From Psychroserpens luteolus (GTDB lineage Bacteria; Bacteroidota; Bacteroidia; Flavobacteriales; Flavobacteriaceae), in NCBI RefSeq assembly GCF_021032705.1, contig NZ_JAHVXI010000004.1:186001-250000 (forward strand): a stretch of DNA of 64,000 bases. The letters are read 5' to 3'. Of the stretch, positions 43,631-51,847 are shown in pieces (the first letter of the stretch is position 1; every line of letters begins with the position of its first letter). A model generated the notes under the pieces. That model saw nothing but the letters and a program-made list of their open reading frames with translations, searched no databases and was not told the DNA's origin. A program made the position numbers and the translations under genes.

Positions 43631-45415
43631 TTAACCTTCAGGTAGTGATTTCCATTTCTTTATGACTTTCGAATATAAAAAGATAAATATAAGCGCAATT
43701 GTAAACAGCACAAAACTCCAATTCTCTTCGAGAGCACCCAGTATAGTAGGACATTGAAGACTTTGTTTATGCAAAAAGATATCCATATCACAGGCGTCAT
43801 TTTGATGCATTGAAATGATAGCAAGAATTAAAAAAACATATAAGGCAAAACCGAAAATTGATATATTCACACAAATAGCCACGATGAGTTTTTTGACTTT
43901 ATCAATAAAAAATATTGGAATGGCTAAAATTAACGAGCCCAGGAAAAATCCAAAATACGACATGAAATAAATAGCTTCATTATCACTACCTCGCACAGCA
44001 TAAAATAGTAATACCGTCATTAATATGACGAAAAGCGTAAGTAATCCAACAGTGATAATGCTAAATAATAATGGTTTTAGCCCTGTAATTCTAAACATAA
44101 AGATGATAATAGCCAAAATAAATGTAAACCACATCGAAAAATGAATACTCTCCATAAAAGGGTTGCTACTCTTGACATATTCAATATTTCTAAATACATT
44201 TTCTAAGGCATCGTTATCATAATGGAAGTCAGATAAGTGATCTTCATAAAACTTTTGAATTTCCGTTTGTTCCAACGAGACCGGACTCACATAATCATAA
44301 TCATCTTTAGGAGTATTTCTAATAAAGTGTTTGACCTCAAAATCATCTTCGGGATGATAAACCATCTCGAGCCATTGCTCTGCAGATAGGTTATGATCAA
44401 TTTTATAATGGTTTGAAAACCTTAAAAAGTCTTCCAATAAAGTTTTGATTTCTAAACGATTGTTGCGTTTAAGAAGTTCATAATTTCTTTGGTTTCTCAA
44501 TTGATGTCGTATCGAAAACTCTGGCCTATTATAATAATTATCATAATCATAACTTCGATAATTATTGTAACTAAATAAGTGAAAGTCATCATTAAGCGTG
44601 TCATTTATAGATACATAAAATGTCGAAGACATATTATAGTAACTAGGTTTCGCCGATTTTAGAAACGAGCTATAATCAACGACAGAATCTTTAAAGTAGT
44701 AAATTTCTGTAGGGCCTTTCGTTTTACTAAACACAAAATTGGCATAGGTACTATCAGATTCTAGCGAAATACCACGATTGTTAAGCTTTGGGACTTCTTT
44801 TGTGGACAAGGTATAAAATTGAAAAGATTCATCTAAAAAGTTAATGTGAGACTTCTCGTAATCGATAAATTTTTCGCGATCTTCACAATACAACTCATAA
44901 AATGGTTTTGGGAAACGTCGTTTGTCTATAGTGTAATCGGAAACACTTTCCGACAGAAACATGTTAACATCATTAGCAATTTCTATTTCTTTATTAATTT
45001 GATCATCTTGGTAAGACGTGGCAATATAAGTTTTCATGCCATACTCATAGGATAAGTTAAATGTCGTACACGAAAAAATGATTAACAAATAACATAAAAA
45101 TTGCCCAAAAAGATTAGATCGACTAATAGGGTAGAAATTTTTAAATGCATTGTTTTTGAACATATAGATGAGCCAAAACACAATGAGTAATAACGAAATT
45201 ATTGATGACAAAAAAACAGTGCCATTCTCAAAGAAGATGTAATCTATAAACGGCTCTTGGAGAATCTTAGGATTGGTCAGCGTGAAAAACCCTATGATAA
45301 AAAATAGAAGATGCAACAAGAATGCGGTGAGCAACATCCAAACGAGTCTTGTATTCCATACGGTTGGAAAACGTTCCAGTAAATATTGATTGGTTTTATA
45401 TATAAATGCTTTCAT
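43631..45415 (-). CDS. Large membrane protein, probable permease subunit of the ABC cluster
   Basis: The protein has 594 residues and I do not recognise its family. Three membrane segments come first (about 26-47, 68-90, 104-122). A soluble region of some 300 residues (125-425) with many Tyr, Asn and Asp follows, then five hydrophobic segments (about 433-452, 458-483, 489-509, 514-537, 573-591). The shape resembles ABC permeases with a large external loop. It sits 3 bases before the binding-protein gene and 10 bases after the ATPase gene, so all three are almost surely co-transcribed. No DppB/C-type EAA loop could be found by eye. Confidence 0.65.
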   Translation of the reverse strand: MKAFIYKTNQYLLERFPTVWNTRLVWMLLTAFLLHLLFFIIGFFTLTNPKILQEPFIDYIFFENGTVFLSSIISLLLIVFWLIYMFKNNAFKNFYPISRSNLFGQFLCYLLIIFSCTTFNLSYEYGMKTYIATSYQDDQINKEIEIANDVNMFLSESVSDYTIDKRRFPKPFYELYCEDREKFIDYEKSHINFLDESFQFYTLSTKEVPKLNNRGISLESDSTYANFVFSKTKGPTEIYYFKDSVVDYSSFLKSAKPSYYNMSSTFYVSINDTLNDDFHLFSYNNYRSYDYDNYYNRPEFSIRHQLRNQRNYELLKRNNRLEIKTLLEDFLRFSNHYKIDHNLSAEQWLEMVYHPEDDFEVKHFIRNTPKDDYDYVSPVSLEQTEIQKFYEDHLSDFHYDNDALENVFRNIEYVKSSNPFMESIHFSMWFTFILAIIIFMFRITGLKPLLFSIITVGLLTLFVILMTVLLFYAVRGSDNEAIYFMSYFGFFLGSLILAIPIFFIDKVKKLIVAICVNISIFGFALYVFLILAIISMHQNDACDMDIFLHKQSLQCPTILGALEENWSFVLFTIALIFIFLYSKVIKKWKSLPEG

Positions 45416-45425
45416 CTAAAATGGA

Positions 45426-46577
45426 TTATGAAACGAAGAATCGTCTGGTAGATTTACTTATGTTTCTGGTGTAGGTGACATCAATTTGATGTTTTCCCAA
45501 TAATTCTAATACTGAAGAGAAGGTGGTATCGTCCTTAAAATAGGCTACATAAATCCCACCATTATAAATCAGTTTCTCTAGTTGGAGATCTTTAAAAATT
45601 GATAGCAAAGTATCACGTTTAGCCTCACAATCAATCTCTACTATAAGTTGATTCTTTTCATCGGCAATAGTGGTTTTATTGTCTTTGTACTTACCATCTT
45701 TTAAATAAATAACTTTATCCGAAATTTTTTCAACCTCATACAATTGCTGTGAGCTTAAAATAAGAGCAATCGGATTATTTATAGAATTGCACATTGATTT
45801 TAAGTCTTCTAAAATCACTTGTTGTGCCAATACATCCAAATTTGCTAAAGGCTCGTCTAATAGCAATAATTCTGGCTGTCTCAATAAAGTCCTAGCCAAC
45901 TCAAAACGCATTTTATATCCAGATGACAGTTCATTCCATTTTAAATGTTTATAATTCCATAACCCAAAACGAGCGATCATCATTAGTACTCGAGTTTCAT
46001 TTTCCTCAGGAGGAATACCGTAATTAGACAATACAAACTTAAGATTGTCCTTTAGGCTACCATACCATTTTTGTGTGCGTTGTGGTATGTACACTAAGTT
46101 GGTTCTTAAATCATAATCTGAATTATAGATCGTATCAAATCTAAAATCTAGATGACCTTCATCGTACTTAAGTTCCTTTGCTAAAAGACGTAATAATGTG
46201 GTTTTACCATTTCCGTTTTCGCCAACCAACCCATAGACTTCGCCTTTATGAATCTTTACAGAGATTGGTCCAAGTTTAAAACGATTATAACCATAGCTTT
46301 TTGTCAATTGTTCACCAATAACCACTGGATTATTTGTTTCATATTCAGAAATTGGAACTTTCGAAATGCGCTCTAAAATAGAGAGTGACTTTTCTATAAG
46401 TTCATCTTCTTTCTCTGGAAACTGTTCTTTCCAATCGGTAAGCATAATCACTTCTCGATAAATATCTAGATCTTGTGTATCGATCGCACAATCCATTAGT
46501 TTTCGGTACCCAAGGACTGTATCTTTATTTTTAAAAAATGAAATAACCTCCTTTATTCTAGCTTCGGCTTTAGACAT
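45426..46577 (-). CDS. ABC transporter ATPase with an N-terminal extension and altered H-loop
   Basis: The protein has 383 residues. A helical N-terminal extension (about 1-85: AEARIKEVISFFKNKDTVLGYRKLMDCAID) precedes a single nucleotide-binding domain with Walker A GENGNGKTT, signature LSSGYKMRFELAR and Walker B ELLLLDEPLANLD. The switch position reads ILSSQQLYEVE, where most ABC proteins have His (SSHxxxE). About 70 further residues follow after the domain. The domain class is that of ABC-2 or lipid-type exporters rather than Dpp importers, which is odd beside a family 5 binding protein. First gene of the cluster. Confidence 0.82.
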   Translation of the reverse strand: MSKAEARIKEVISFFKNKDTVLGYRKLMDCAIDTQDLDIYREVIMLTDWKEQFPEKEDELIEKSLSILERISKVPISEYETNNPVVIGEQLTKSYGYNRFKLGPISVKIHKGEVYGLVGENGNGKTTLLRLLAKELKYDEGHLDFRFDTIYNSDYDLRTNLVYIPQRTQKWYGSLKDNLKFVLSNYGIPPEENETRVLMMIARFGLWNYKHLKWNELSSGYKMRFELARTLLRQPELLLLDEPLANLDVLAQQVILEDLKSMCNSINNPIALILSSQQLYEVEKISDKVIYLKDGKYKDNKTTIADEKNQLIVEIDCEAKRDTLLSIFKDLQLEKLIYNGGIYVAYFKDDTTFSSVLELLGKHQIDVTYTRNISKSTRRFFVS

Positions 46578-46622
46578 ATATCTGTAAATTATTGGTTTTT
46601 AAGCTCAGAGATTGTTGAGAAA

Positions 46623-46653
46623 TTGTGAGAAGTCTAACAATTACGTAAATTTG
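46623..46653 (+). promoter_or_regulatory. mtaB promoter
   Basis: TTG (46623-46625), a 20-base spacer and TAAATTTG (46646-46653) match the consensus. The start would be near 46659, about 64 bases before the ATG. The region is shared with the divergent ABC ATPase gene. Confidence 0.75.
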
Positions 46654-46722
46654 CGCACTCTAAAATTAGAAACGAGTAAATATAAATAGATTTCTCAGCT
46701 AAAGGAAATACGAGATCATTAT

Positions 46723-48048
46723 ATGAATAAAAAAGTTGCATTTTATACATTGGGTTGTAAACTCAATTTTTCTGAAACCTCTACGATTGCTAGGAATTTT
46801 TCTTCGGAAGGATTTGAGCGTGTCGATTTTAAAGAGAAAGCAGATATATATGTCATTAATACCTGCTCTGTTACTGAAAATGCTGATAAACGTTTTAAGT
46901 CTATAGTCAAACAAGCTCAAAAAATAAATCCGGAAGCCTTTGTGGCAGCGGTAGGATGTTATGCACAATTAAAACCTCAAGAGTTGGCAGATGTTGAAGG
47001 TGTAGATTTGGTACTTGGTGCTACTGAAAAATTTAAAATTACCGACTATCTCAATGATCTGTCTAAAAATGATATGGGAGAAGTGCATAGCTGCGAAATA
47101 CAAGACGCAGATTTCTATGTAGGTAGTTATTCGTTTGGAGATCGTACACGTGCCTTTTTAAAAGTACAAGATGGTTGTGATTATAAGTGTACCTACTGTA
47201 CAATTCCTTTGGCACGCGGAATTTCCAGAAGTGATACTTTAGAGAATGTACTTCAAAATGCTAAAGAGATTTCGGCAAAGAATATCAAGGAAATTGTGTT
47301 GACAGGTGTTAATATTGGAGACTACGGAAAAGGGGAGTTTGGCAATAAAAAACACGAACATACTTTTTATGAACTCGTTCAGGCTTTGGACAATGTAAAA
47401 GGTATTGAGCGTTTACGCATCTCTTCTATAGAACCTAATTTATTGAAAAATGAAACTATAGACTTTGTTTCTAATAGTAAAACCTTTGTACCACATTTTC
47501 ATATTCCGTTACAAAGTGGAAGTAACGAGCTTCTCAAGTTGATGCGTCGTCGTTACATGAAAGAATTATATGTGGATCGCGTGACCAAGATTAAAGAGGT
47601 AATGCCACATGCTTGTATTGGTGTAGATGTCATTGTTGGTTTTCCAGGAGAAACAGATGAATTGTTCTTAGAGACCTATAATTTCTTAAATGAACTCGAT
47701 ATCTCTTACTTGCACGTATTTACCTATTCAGAACGTGATAATACAGTTGCAGCGTCTTTAGGTGGTGTTGTGCCAAAAAAAGTAAGAGCTAAGCGCAGTA
47801 AAATGCTTCGCGGACTTTCAGCTAAAAAAAGAAGAGCGTTTTATGAAAGTCAGATAGGGACTTCTCGTACAGTTCTCTTTGAAGGTGAAAATAAAGAAGG
47901 TTATATCCAAGGATTCACTGAAAACTATGTTAAAGTGAAAGCCCCTTGGAATCCTGAATTGGTTAATACTCTACAAGACGTAACATTAACTGAAATTGAT
48001 GATGATGGTTTAGTGCGTTTTGAGTTTATAAAACAACTAACAATTTAG
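46723..48048 (+). CDS. mtaB: tRNA t6A37 methylthiotransferase MtaB
   Basis: The 441-residue radical SAM enzyme adds a methylthio group to t6A at position 37 of tRNAs. The N-terminal UPF0004 domain (KVAFYTLGCKLNFSETS, INTCSVTENADKR, VGCYAQ) carries three Cys for one cluster. The radical SAM motif is DGCDYKCTYC (C152, C156, C159), followed by IPLARGISRS. A C-terminal TRAM-like part has GTSRTVLFEG and GFTENYVKVK. The LGCKLN and RSD patterns fit MtaB rather than MiaB or RimO. It has its own consensus promoter and is convergent with the next gene (3 bases). Confidence 0.93.
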   Translation: MNKKVAFYTLGCKLNFSETSTIARNFSSEGFERVDFKEKADIYVINTCSVTENADKRFKSIVKQAQKINPEAFVAAVGCYAQLKPQELADVEGVDLVLGATEKFKITDYLNDLSKNDMGEVHSCEIQDADFYVGSYSFGDRTRAFLKVQDGCDYKCTYCTIPLARGISRSDTLENVLQNAKEISAKNIKEIVLTGVNIGDYGKGEFGNKKHEHTFYELVQALDNVKGIERLRISSIEPNLLKNETIDFVSNSKTFVPHFHIPLQSGSNELLKLMRRRYMKELYVDRVTKIKEVMPHACIGVDVIVGFPGETDELFLETYNFLNELDISYLHVFTYSERDNTVAASLGGVVPKKVRAKRSKMLRGLSAKKRRAFYESQIGTSRTVLFEGENKEGYIQGFTENYVKVKAPWNPELVNTLQDVTLTEIDDDGLVRFEFIKQLTI

Positions 48049-48051
48049 AGC

Positions 48052-48759
48052 TTACGAATTTAAAAGCTGGAATAAAGAGGTTCCAGCACGAATTCCTTTT
48101 ACAGGTAATCCATTTGGCGCGTTTGTAATGCCATAGGTACTCGGAACCATTTCTAAGTTGTATTGAATAGCACTATTACTAAATTCAAAAGTGCATCCAG
48201 GATTAGTTCCGCTATTCACTACCGAACCAGAAACTAAATCCATTTGCTCAGCAAAAAGTGCAATTTTCTCATTTGGTCTCATCCAAATATTTGCTTGAGG
48301 TGTAGCATTAAATGCGCAAAAAGGCGCATACCTTCCATTTACTTTTGCTGCCAATCCAACAGTTAAGTCGCTGGTTCCAGCAGCTCTCGCATTAAATACT
48401 GAGATTGCTCCAGCAGGTCCGTTTGGAGTTGTACTGAAACTTCCATCATAGTTGAACGTTACAGCAGTTCCTAATGGAACTTCTGTAGATAGTGCTTCCA
48501 TTTGTATGGTTGTGTTTAATCCTATGTTTGCCCTATTATAAACATATACTTTATACAACGGTTCATAATCTATCTCTACACGTCCAAACATGTCGATATA
48601 AGGTTCGGCAAACCAAGCAGGTAAACCAGCGGTGATTTGATTGGGGCCAGAAGCTCCTTTAAACCCAAATAATTTATATTGGTTTGCTTGTAAATACCGA
48701 AGTATGCTTTGTTGCGATTGTGATGAGAAATCAAAATCAATTTTGTAGATAGTTCCCAT
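48052..48759 (-). CDS. Unrecognised beta-rich cytoplasmic protein
   Basis: The protein has 235 residues and I cannot place it in a family. It has no signal peptide, lipobox or membrane helix. The N-terminus (TIYKIDFDFSSQSQQSILRYL) is followed by short strands rich in Asn, Ala, Gly and Tyr, for example KVYVYNRANIGLNTTIQME and GLAAKVNGRYAPFCAFN. Two Cys (in PFCAFN and NPGCTFEF) are far apart. Codon use looks like that of its neighbours, so it appears to be a real gene. It is single: convergent with mtaB (3 bases) and preceded by about 100 bases without a clear promoter match. Confidence 0.65.
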   Translation of the reverse strand: MGTIYKIDFDFSSQSQQSILRYLQANQYKLFGFKGASGPNQITAGLPAWFAEPYIDMFGRVEIDYEPLYKVYVYNRANIGLNTTIQMEALSTEVPLGTAVTFNYDGSFSTTPNGPAGAISVFNARAAGTSDLTVGLAAKVNGRYAPFCAFNATPQANIWMRPNEKIALFAEQMDLVSGSVVNSGTNPGCTFEFSNSAIQYNLEMVPSTYGITNAPNGLPVKGIRAGTSLFQLLNS

Positions 48760-48871
48760 GATTTTATCTTAAAAGTTAGATAGATAAATATAATGGACTC
48801 TGTTATTTAGGCTTAGCGTATAACCCTGTGTTTATTAAAACAGGTAGAAATACGAGCTATTTTAAGGACGA

Positions 48872-48901
48872 ATAAAAAAGCCAAAACATTTGTTTTGGCT
48901 T
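48872..48901 (-). terminator. Terminator of the small GNAT-like gene
   Basis: An AGCCAAAAC/GTTTTGGCT stem (48879-48900, loop ATTT) is followed on the minus strand by six T (48873-48878 read in reverse). It lies just after the stop at 48907. Confidence 0.85.
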
Positions 48902-48906
48902 CTATC

Positions 48907-49203
48907 TTATATTCTAATACCTACAGGTAGCATCTTTTTATATTTTCGATGTCGCCTTATAAATTTTGCGATTTCTGGACTTGTTGGCACAACACTTATG
49001 TTGCGTTCTGCTATGTTCTCAAAAACGAGTGTTAAAAACTCCTCTTCAAATTCATCGTTTGTTATACCGTCTGGAATGATAAGTTTTGTTAAAAAGATTT
49101 TTCGATCTTGTAAAGAATACTCAATTTTGGCAAGTTCACCGTCTACTTTTAATTCGAATTGGCGTAAAAAGTCATTGTCTGTTAATTCAGCAGCATCAAT
49201 CAT
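48907..49203 (-). CDS. Small GNAT-like acetyltransferase domain protein (YidJ/Acetyltransf_CG type)
   Basis: The 98-residue protein has the short GNAT variant: an AKIEYSLQDRKIFLTKLIIPDG strand pair, then DEFEEEFLTLVFENIAERNISVVPTSPEIAKFIRRHRKYKKML. Proteins of this kind (GCN5-related, PF14542 type) lack the long N-terminal strands of normal GNATs, and their substrates are unknown. It is a single gene, divergent from the hydrolase gene. A 20-base palindrome lies in its leader, and a -7 box TAAATTTG is on the minus strand at 49268-49275. Confidence 0.75.
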   Translation of the reverse strand: MIDAAELTDNDFLRQFELKVDGELAKIEYSLQDRKIFLTKLIIPDGITNDEFEEEFLTLVFENIAERNISVVPTSPEIAKFIRRHRKYKKMLPVGIRI

Positions 49204-49239
49204 AATAATTTGTATTTAATTCAATGGTCGGTAGGGTGG

Positions 49240-49259
49240 AACTATACTTTTGTATAGTT
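49240..49259. promoter_or_regulatory. 20-base palindrome between divergent genes
   Basis: AACTATAC/GTATAGTT arms flank a TTTT centre. It lies 36 bases before the GNAT-like start and just downstream of that gene's predicted -7 box (49268-49275), so it could be an operator or a 5' leader hairpin. Confidence 0.4.
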
Positions 49260-49319
49260 TTGTAGTGCAAATTTACGAAAAATATCACACATATTAAAGC
49301 GTCTTTATTTTAAACACTT

Positions 49320-49982
49320 ATGCAGCAAGAAATTATACATGTATATCTTATGCCAGGAATGGCAGCCAACCCAACGATATTTGAACATATAAAACTCCCA
49401 GAAGAGCAATTTGAGGTACATTGGTTAGAATGGATGATTCCTCATAAAAAAGAATCTCTGGAGTCTTATGCCAAACGTATGATTGCAAATATTAAGCATG
49501 AAGACATTGTGTTATTGGGAGTGTCTTTTGGTGGTATTCTAGTCCAAGAGATGAGTAAGTATATGAGTTTGCGAAAGCTGTTCGTCGTATCTAGCGTAAA
49601 ATCAAAACATGAGTTGCCTAAACGTATGAAGCTTATGAAGTATACCAAGGCCTACAAGCTATTACCCACGCAATTGGTTGGTAATATTGACTTTTTAGCA
49701 AAATACGCGTTTGGTGAAACGATTACTAAGCGTATTGAATTATATAAAAAGTATTTATCGGTAAGTGATAAGCAATATTTAGACTGGGCTATTGAAAATG
49801 TAATCGAATGGAATCAAGAAGTGCCCAATGAAAAAGCTATTTATATCCATGGGGATAAAGATGCTGTTTTTCCACATTCATGTGCAGGCGATTGTATTGT
49901 TATTAAAGGCGGATCTCATATTATGGTCATCAATAAGTATAAATGGTTTAACGAAAATTTACCAAAACTAATTTTAGACTAG
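49320..49982 (+). CDS. Alpha/beta hydrolase
   Basis: This 220-residue cytoplasmic protein begins with an HVYLMPGMAANPTIFEHI strand and oxyanion turn. The nucleophile elbow is GVSFGG (Ser near 70), and an acid and a catalytic His are in YIHGDKDAVFPHSC and IKGGSHIMVINK. Together they give a Ser-Asp-His triad of the alpha/beta hydrolase fold. The substrate is unknown. It is followed 68 bases later by the lytic transglycosylase gene on the same strand, and the two could share a transcript. Confidence 0.82.
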   Translation: MQQEIIHVYLMPGMAANPTIFEHIKLPEEQFEVHWLEWMIPHKKESLESYAKRMIANIKHEDIVLLGVSFGGILVQEMSKYMSLRKLFVVSSVKSKHELPKRMKLMKYTKAYKLLPTQLVGNIDFLAKYAFGETITKRIELYKKYLSVSDKQYLDWAIENVIEWNQEVPNEKAIYIHGDKDAVFPHSCAGDCIVIKGGSHIMVINKYKWFNENLPKLILD

Positions 49983-50050
49983 CTTGAAACCAACGATTTA
50001 ATTTTATACATTTGACTAGCAGTCGATTAAATGACTGTTCCCTAAATAAA

Positions 50051-50998
50051 ATGAATATGACAATGATTAAGAATATTTTAGCAACAATTGGCCTTATCTG
50101 TGTTTCTGGGCTGTTTATATTTGCAGTTCAGGCAGAAAAATCACCTTCAGATCAAGAGGTAGTCGAGCCTACTAAAGTGATTAACGATTATAACGTATAT
50201 GCCATTTCTGTGCCTGACGATTTGAATTTTGCAGGGGAAGAGATGCCTTTACAAGATCCTGATATATTAGAACGAATGGATAGAGAATTACTTGTCAATA
50301 CCTATTGGCAATCTAATGGTCTATTAATGTTTAAACGTGCCGAGAAGTATTTTCCAATCATCGAACCTATCTTAAAAAAGAATGGAATTCCTGAAGATTT
50401 TAAGTATTTAGCTGTTATTGAAAGTGGACTAACCAATGCTGTATCTCCTGCAGGAGCACGAGGTGTTTGGCAAATTATGAAAACAACAGGTAGAGAGAAT
50501 GGATTAGAGATTAATAGTAATGTTGATGAGCGTTATCATTTGGAAAAGGCTACAGAAGTGGCTTGTAAATACTTATTGAGATCTAAAAAGAACTTGGGAT
50601 CGTGGACATTGGCAGCAGCAGCATACAATGCAGGTAATGCAGGTGTTTCTAGACGATTAAAAGAGCAAGGTGTATCTAATTATTACGATTTATTGTTAGG
50701 TGAGGAGACAGGGCGTTATCTCTTTAGAATTGTAGCGCTTAAAGAGATTCTAAATCATCCTAAAAAATATGGTTTTAACTTTACTTCGGAAGATCTTTAC
50801 AAAACGATTCCAACCTACAAAGTGGAAGTAGATACTGTCGTTACCGACTTTACAAAATTTGCAGAGCGCTTCGGAATTAATTATAAAATATTGAAAATTC
50901 ACAATCCTTGGTTAAGAGAGCCTAAGCTTAACAATGCATCCAGAAAAAAGTATTTTATAGATATTCCTAAAGAAGGCTATTACTCAGTAAAGCCTTAA
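50051..50998 (+). CDS. Membrane-bound lytic murein transglycosylase (MltD-like SLT domain)
   Basis: The ATG at 50051 gives 315 residues with a signal peptide or anchor (ILATIGLICVSGLFIFAVQA); the longer frame from 50012 puts a polar tail before it. The SLT goose-type domain covers about 95-230: FKYLAVIESGLTNAVSPAGARGVWQIMKTTGRENG with catalytic Glu in IES, then AAAAYNAGNAGVSRRL and GRYLFRIVALKEIL. The C-terminal part YKVEVDTVVTDFTKFAERFGINYKILKIHNPWL looks like one degenerate LysM. It cleaves the glycan strands of peptidoglycan. Confidence 0.9.
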   Translation: MNMTMIKNILATIGLICVSGLFIFAVQAEKSPSDQEVVEPTKVINDYNVYAISVPDDLNFAGEEMPLQDPDILERMDRELLVNTYWQSNGLLMFKRAEKYFPIIEPILKKNGIPEDFKYLAVIESGLTNAVSPAGARGVWQIMKTTGRENGLEINSNVDERYHLEKATEVACKYLLRSKKNLGSWTLAAAAYNAGNAGVSRRLKEQGVSNYYDLLLGEETGRYLFRIVALKEILNHPKKYGFNFTSEDLYKTIPTYKVEVDTVVTDFTKFAERFGINYKILKIHNPWLREPKLNNASRKKYFIDIPKEGYYSVKP

Positions 50999-51014
50999 TG
51001 GATAGCCTTTGTAA

Positions 51015-51704
51015 TTAATTAAGAGTAGAAATAATAAGACCCTCGGAATTAGGCTCTTCTTTGAAAAGCAACCATTTGATCTTTTCATGGATTACGTTAA
51101 ATGCTACTTCAGATCTGTTTTCATCCTTAACTATAGTAAATTTCTTGTCAATTCGAACGAGTTGTTTTTCTTCTGAAATGTAGAAACATGCTGGCGCTCC
51201 AAAGGAGTGCTTAAATGTTGCAATAATGTGGTTTGAATTATTCTTGCGTTCATCAACATAGGTGATTATAACATTAGAATTATAGTTCTTAGAAAGCGCC
51301 TTAGCTTTAGTTTTTGTATCCCAAAACAAAATTATTATGTCAATTTGATCTTTATAGAGTTTTGACATTCGGTTAATTTCATTGATCTCTTCCAGATTAA
51401 TTTGTTCCCAAGAAGATTTAGTAATTAAAAGAAAAGGTTTGTCGAGAGCCGACGTTTTTAAGGAGCCCCCTTTTACTTTGTTTAGGGAGATATCTCTAAT
51501 ATAGCTATGCTTTAGGTAATTATTAAAAATAGAATCAAACAAAAACCCAGCATAAATGTTGTCACCATTTTGAATAGCAACCTCAGACTTAGTCCTATAT
51601 GCTTTTAAATGTTTGGCGATTTGGGTATCGAAGTATATTTTTTGCTGTTGAGGGAATGCTAAAAACATACATGCAAACATTAGTATACAACTATAAACTC
51701 GCAT
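51015..51704 (-). CDS. Secreted thioredoxin-fold protein without the catalytic cysteines
   Basis: The protein has 229 residues. A signal peptide (SCILMFACMFLAFPQ) is followed by about 75 residues of mixed sequence, then a TlpA-like region: DKPFLLITKSSWEQINLEEINEINRM, DIIILFWDTKTKAKAL and SFGAPACFYI, which includes the cis-Pro loop. At the position of the active-site WCxxC it reads WEQIN, so both Cys are missing. It is therefore not a disulfide exchanger and may be a binding or structural relative. It is a single gene behind a region with TCG-type boxes (51821). Confidence 0.65.
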   Translation of the reverse strand: MRVYSCILMFACMFLAFPQQQKIYFDTQIAKHLKAYRTKSEVAIQNGDNIYAGFLFDSIFNNYLKHSYIRDISLNKVKGGSLKTSALDKPFLLITKSSWEQINLEEINEINRMSKLYKDQIDIIILFWDTKTKAKALSKNYNSNVIITYVDERKNNSNHIIATFKHSFGAPACFYISEEKQLVRIDKKFTIVKDENRSEVAFNVIHEKIKWLLFKEEPNSEGLIISTLN

Positions 51705-51818
51705 GTCTAATCTTTTGTAGGTTAATAAGTTACAAATTTATTAAGCCTGCAAAATGGCATCAAAAAAAGTCGTTAAAAAGTCAAAATCGTGGAGAAACGA
51801 AGCGTTTTTTAGCAAAAC

Positions 51819-51836
51819 ATCGATGAAATACATCTG
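51819..51836 (-). promoter_or_regulatory. TCGA-type box upstream of the thioredoxin-fold gene
   Basis: Read on the minus strand, ATGTATTTCATCGATG (rev 51820-51835) matches the half-site ATTTCRTCG seen at 772-781 and rev 33703-33714. Further ACG/TCG triplets follow toward the gene, but not at an exact 21-base spacing. Regulator unknown. Confidence 0.3.
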
Positions 51837-51847
51837 AAAGAGAGGGT

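Noticed and set aside
48824-48844. CCTGT/ACAGG hairpin upstream of the 235-residue protein gene
   Set aside because: Five pairs with a mismatch and no T run on either strand, so chance pairing is likely.
50979-51010. Hairpin AAGGCTAT/ATAGCCTT at the end of the lytic transglycosylase gene
   Set aside because: It includes the stop codon, has a long loop and is followed by no clear T run; it may be a weak terminator but I did not call it.
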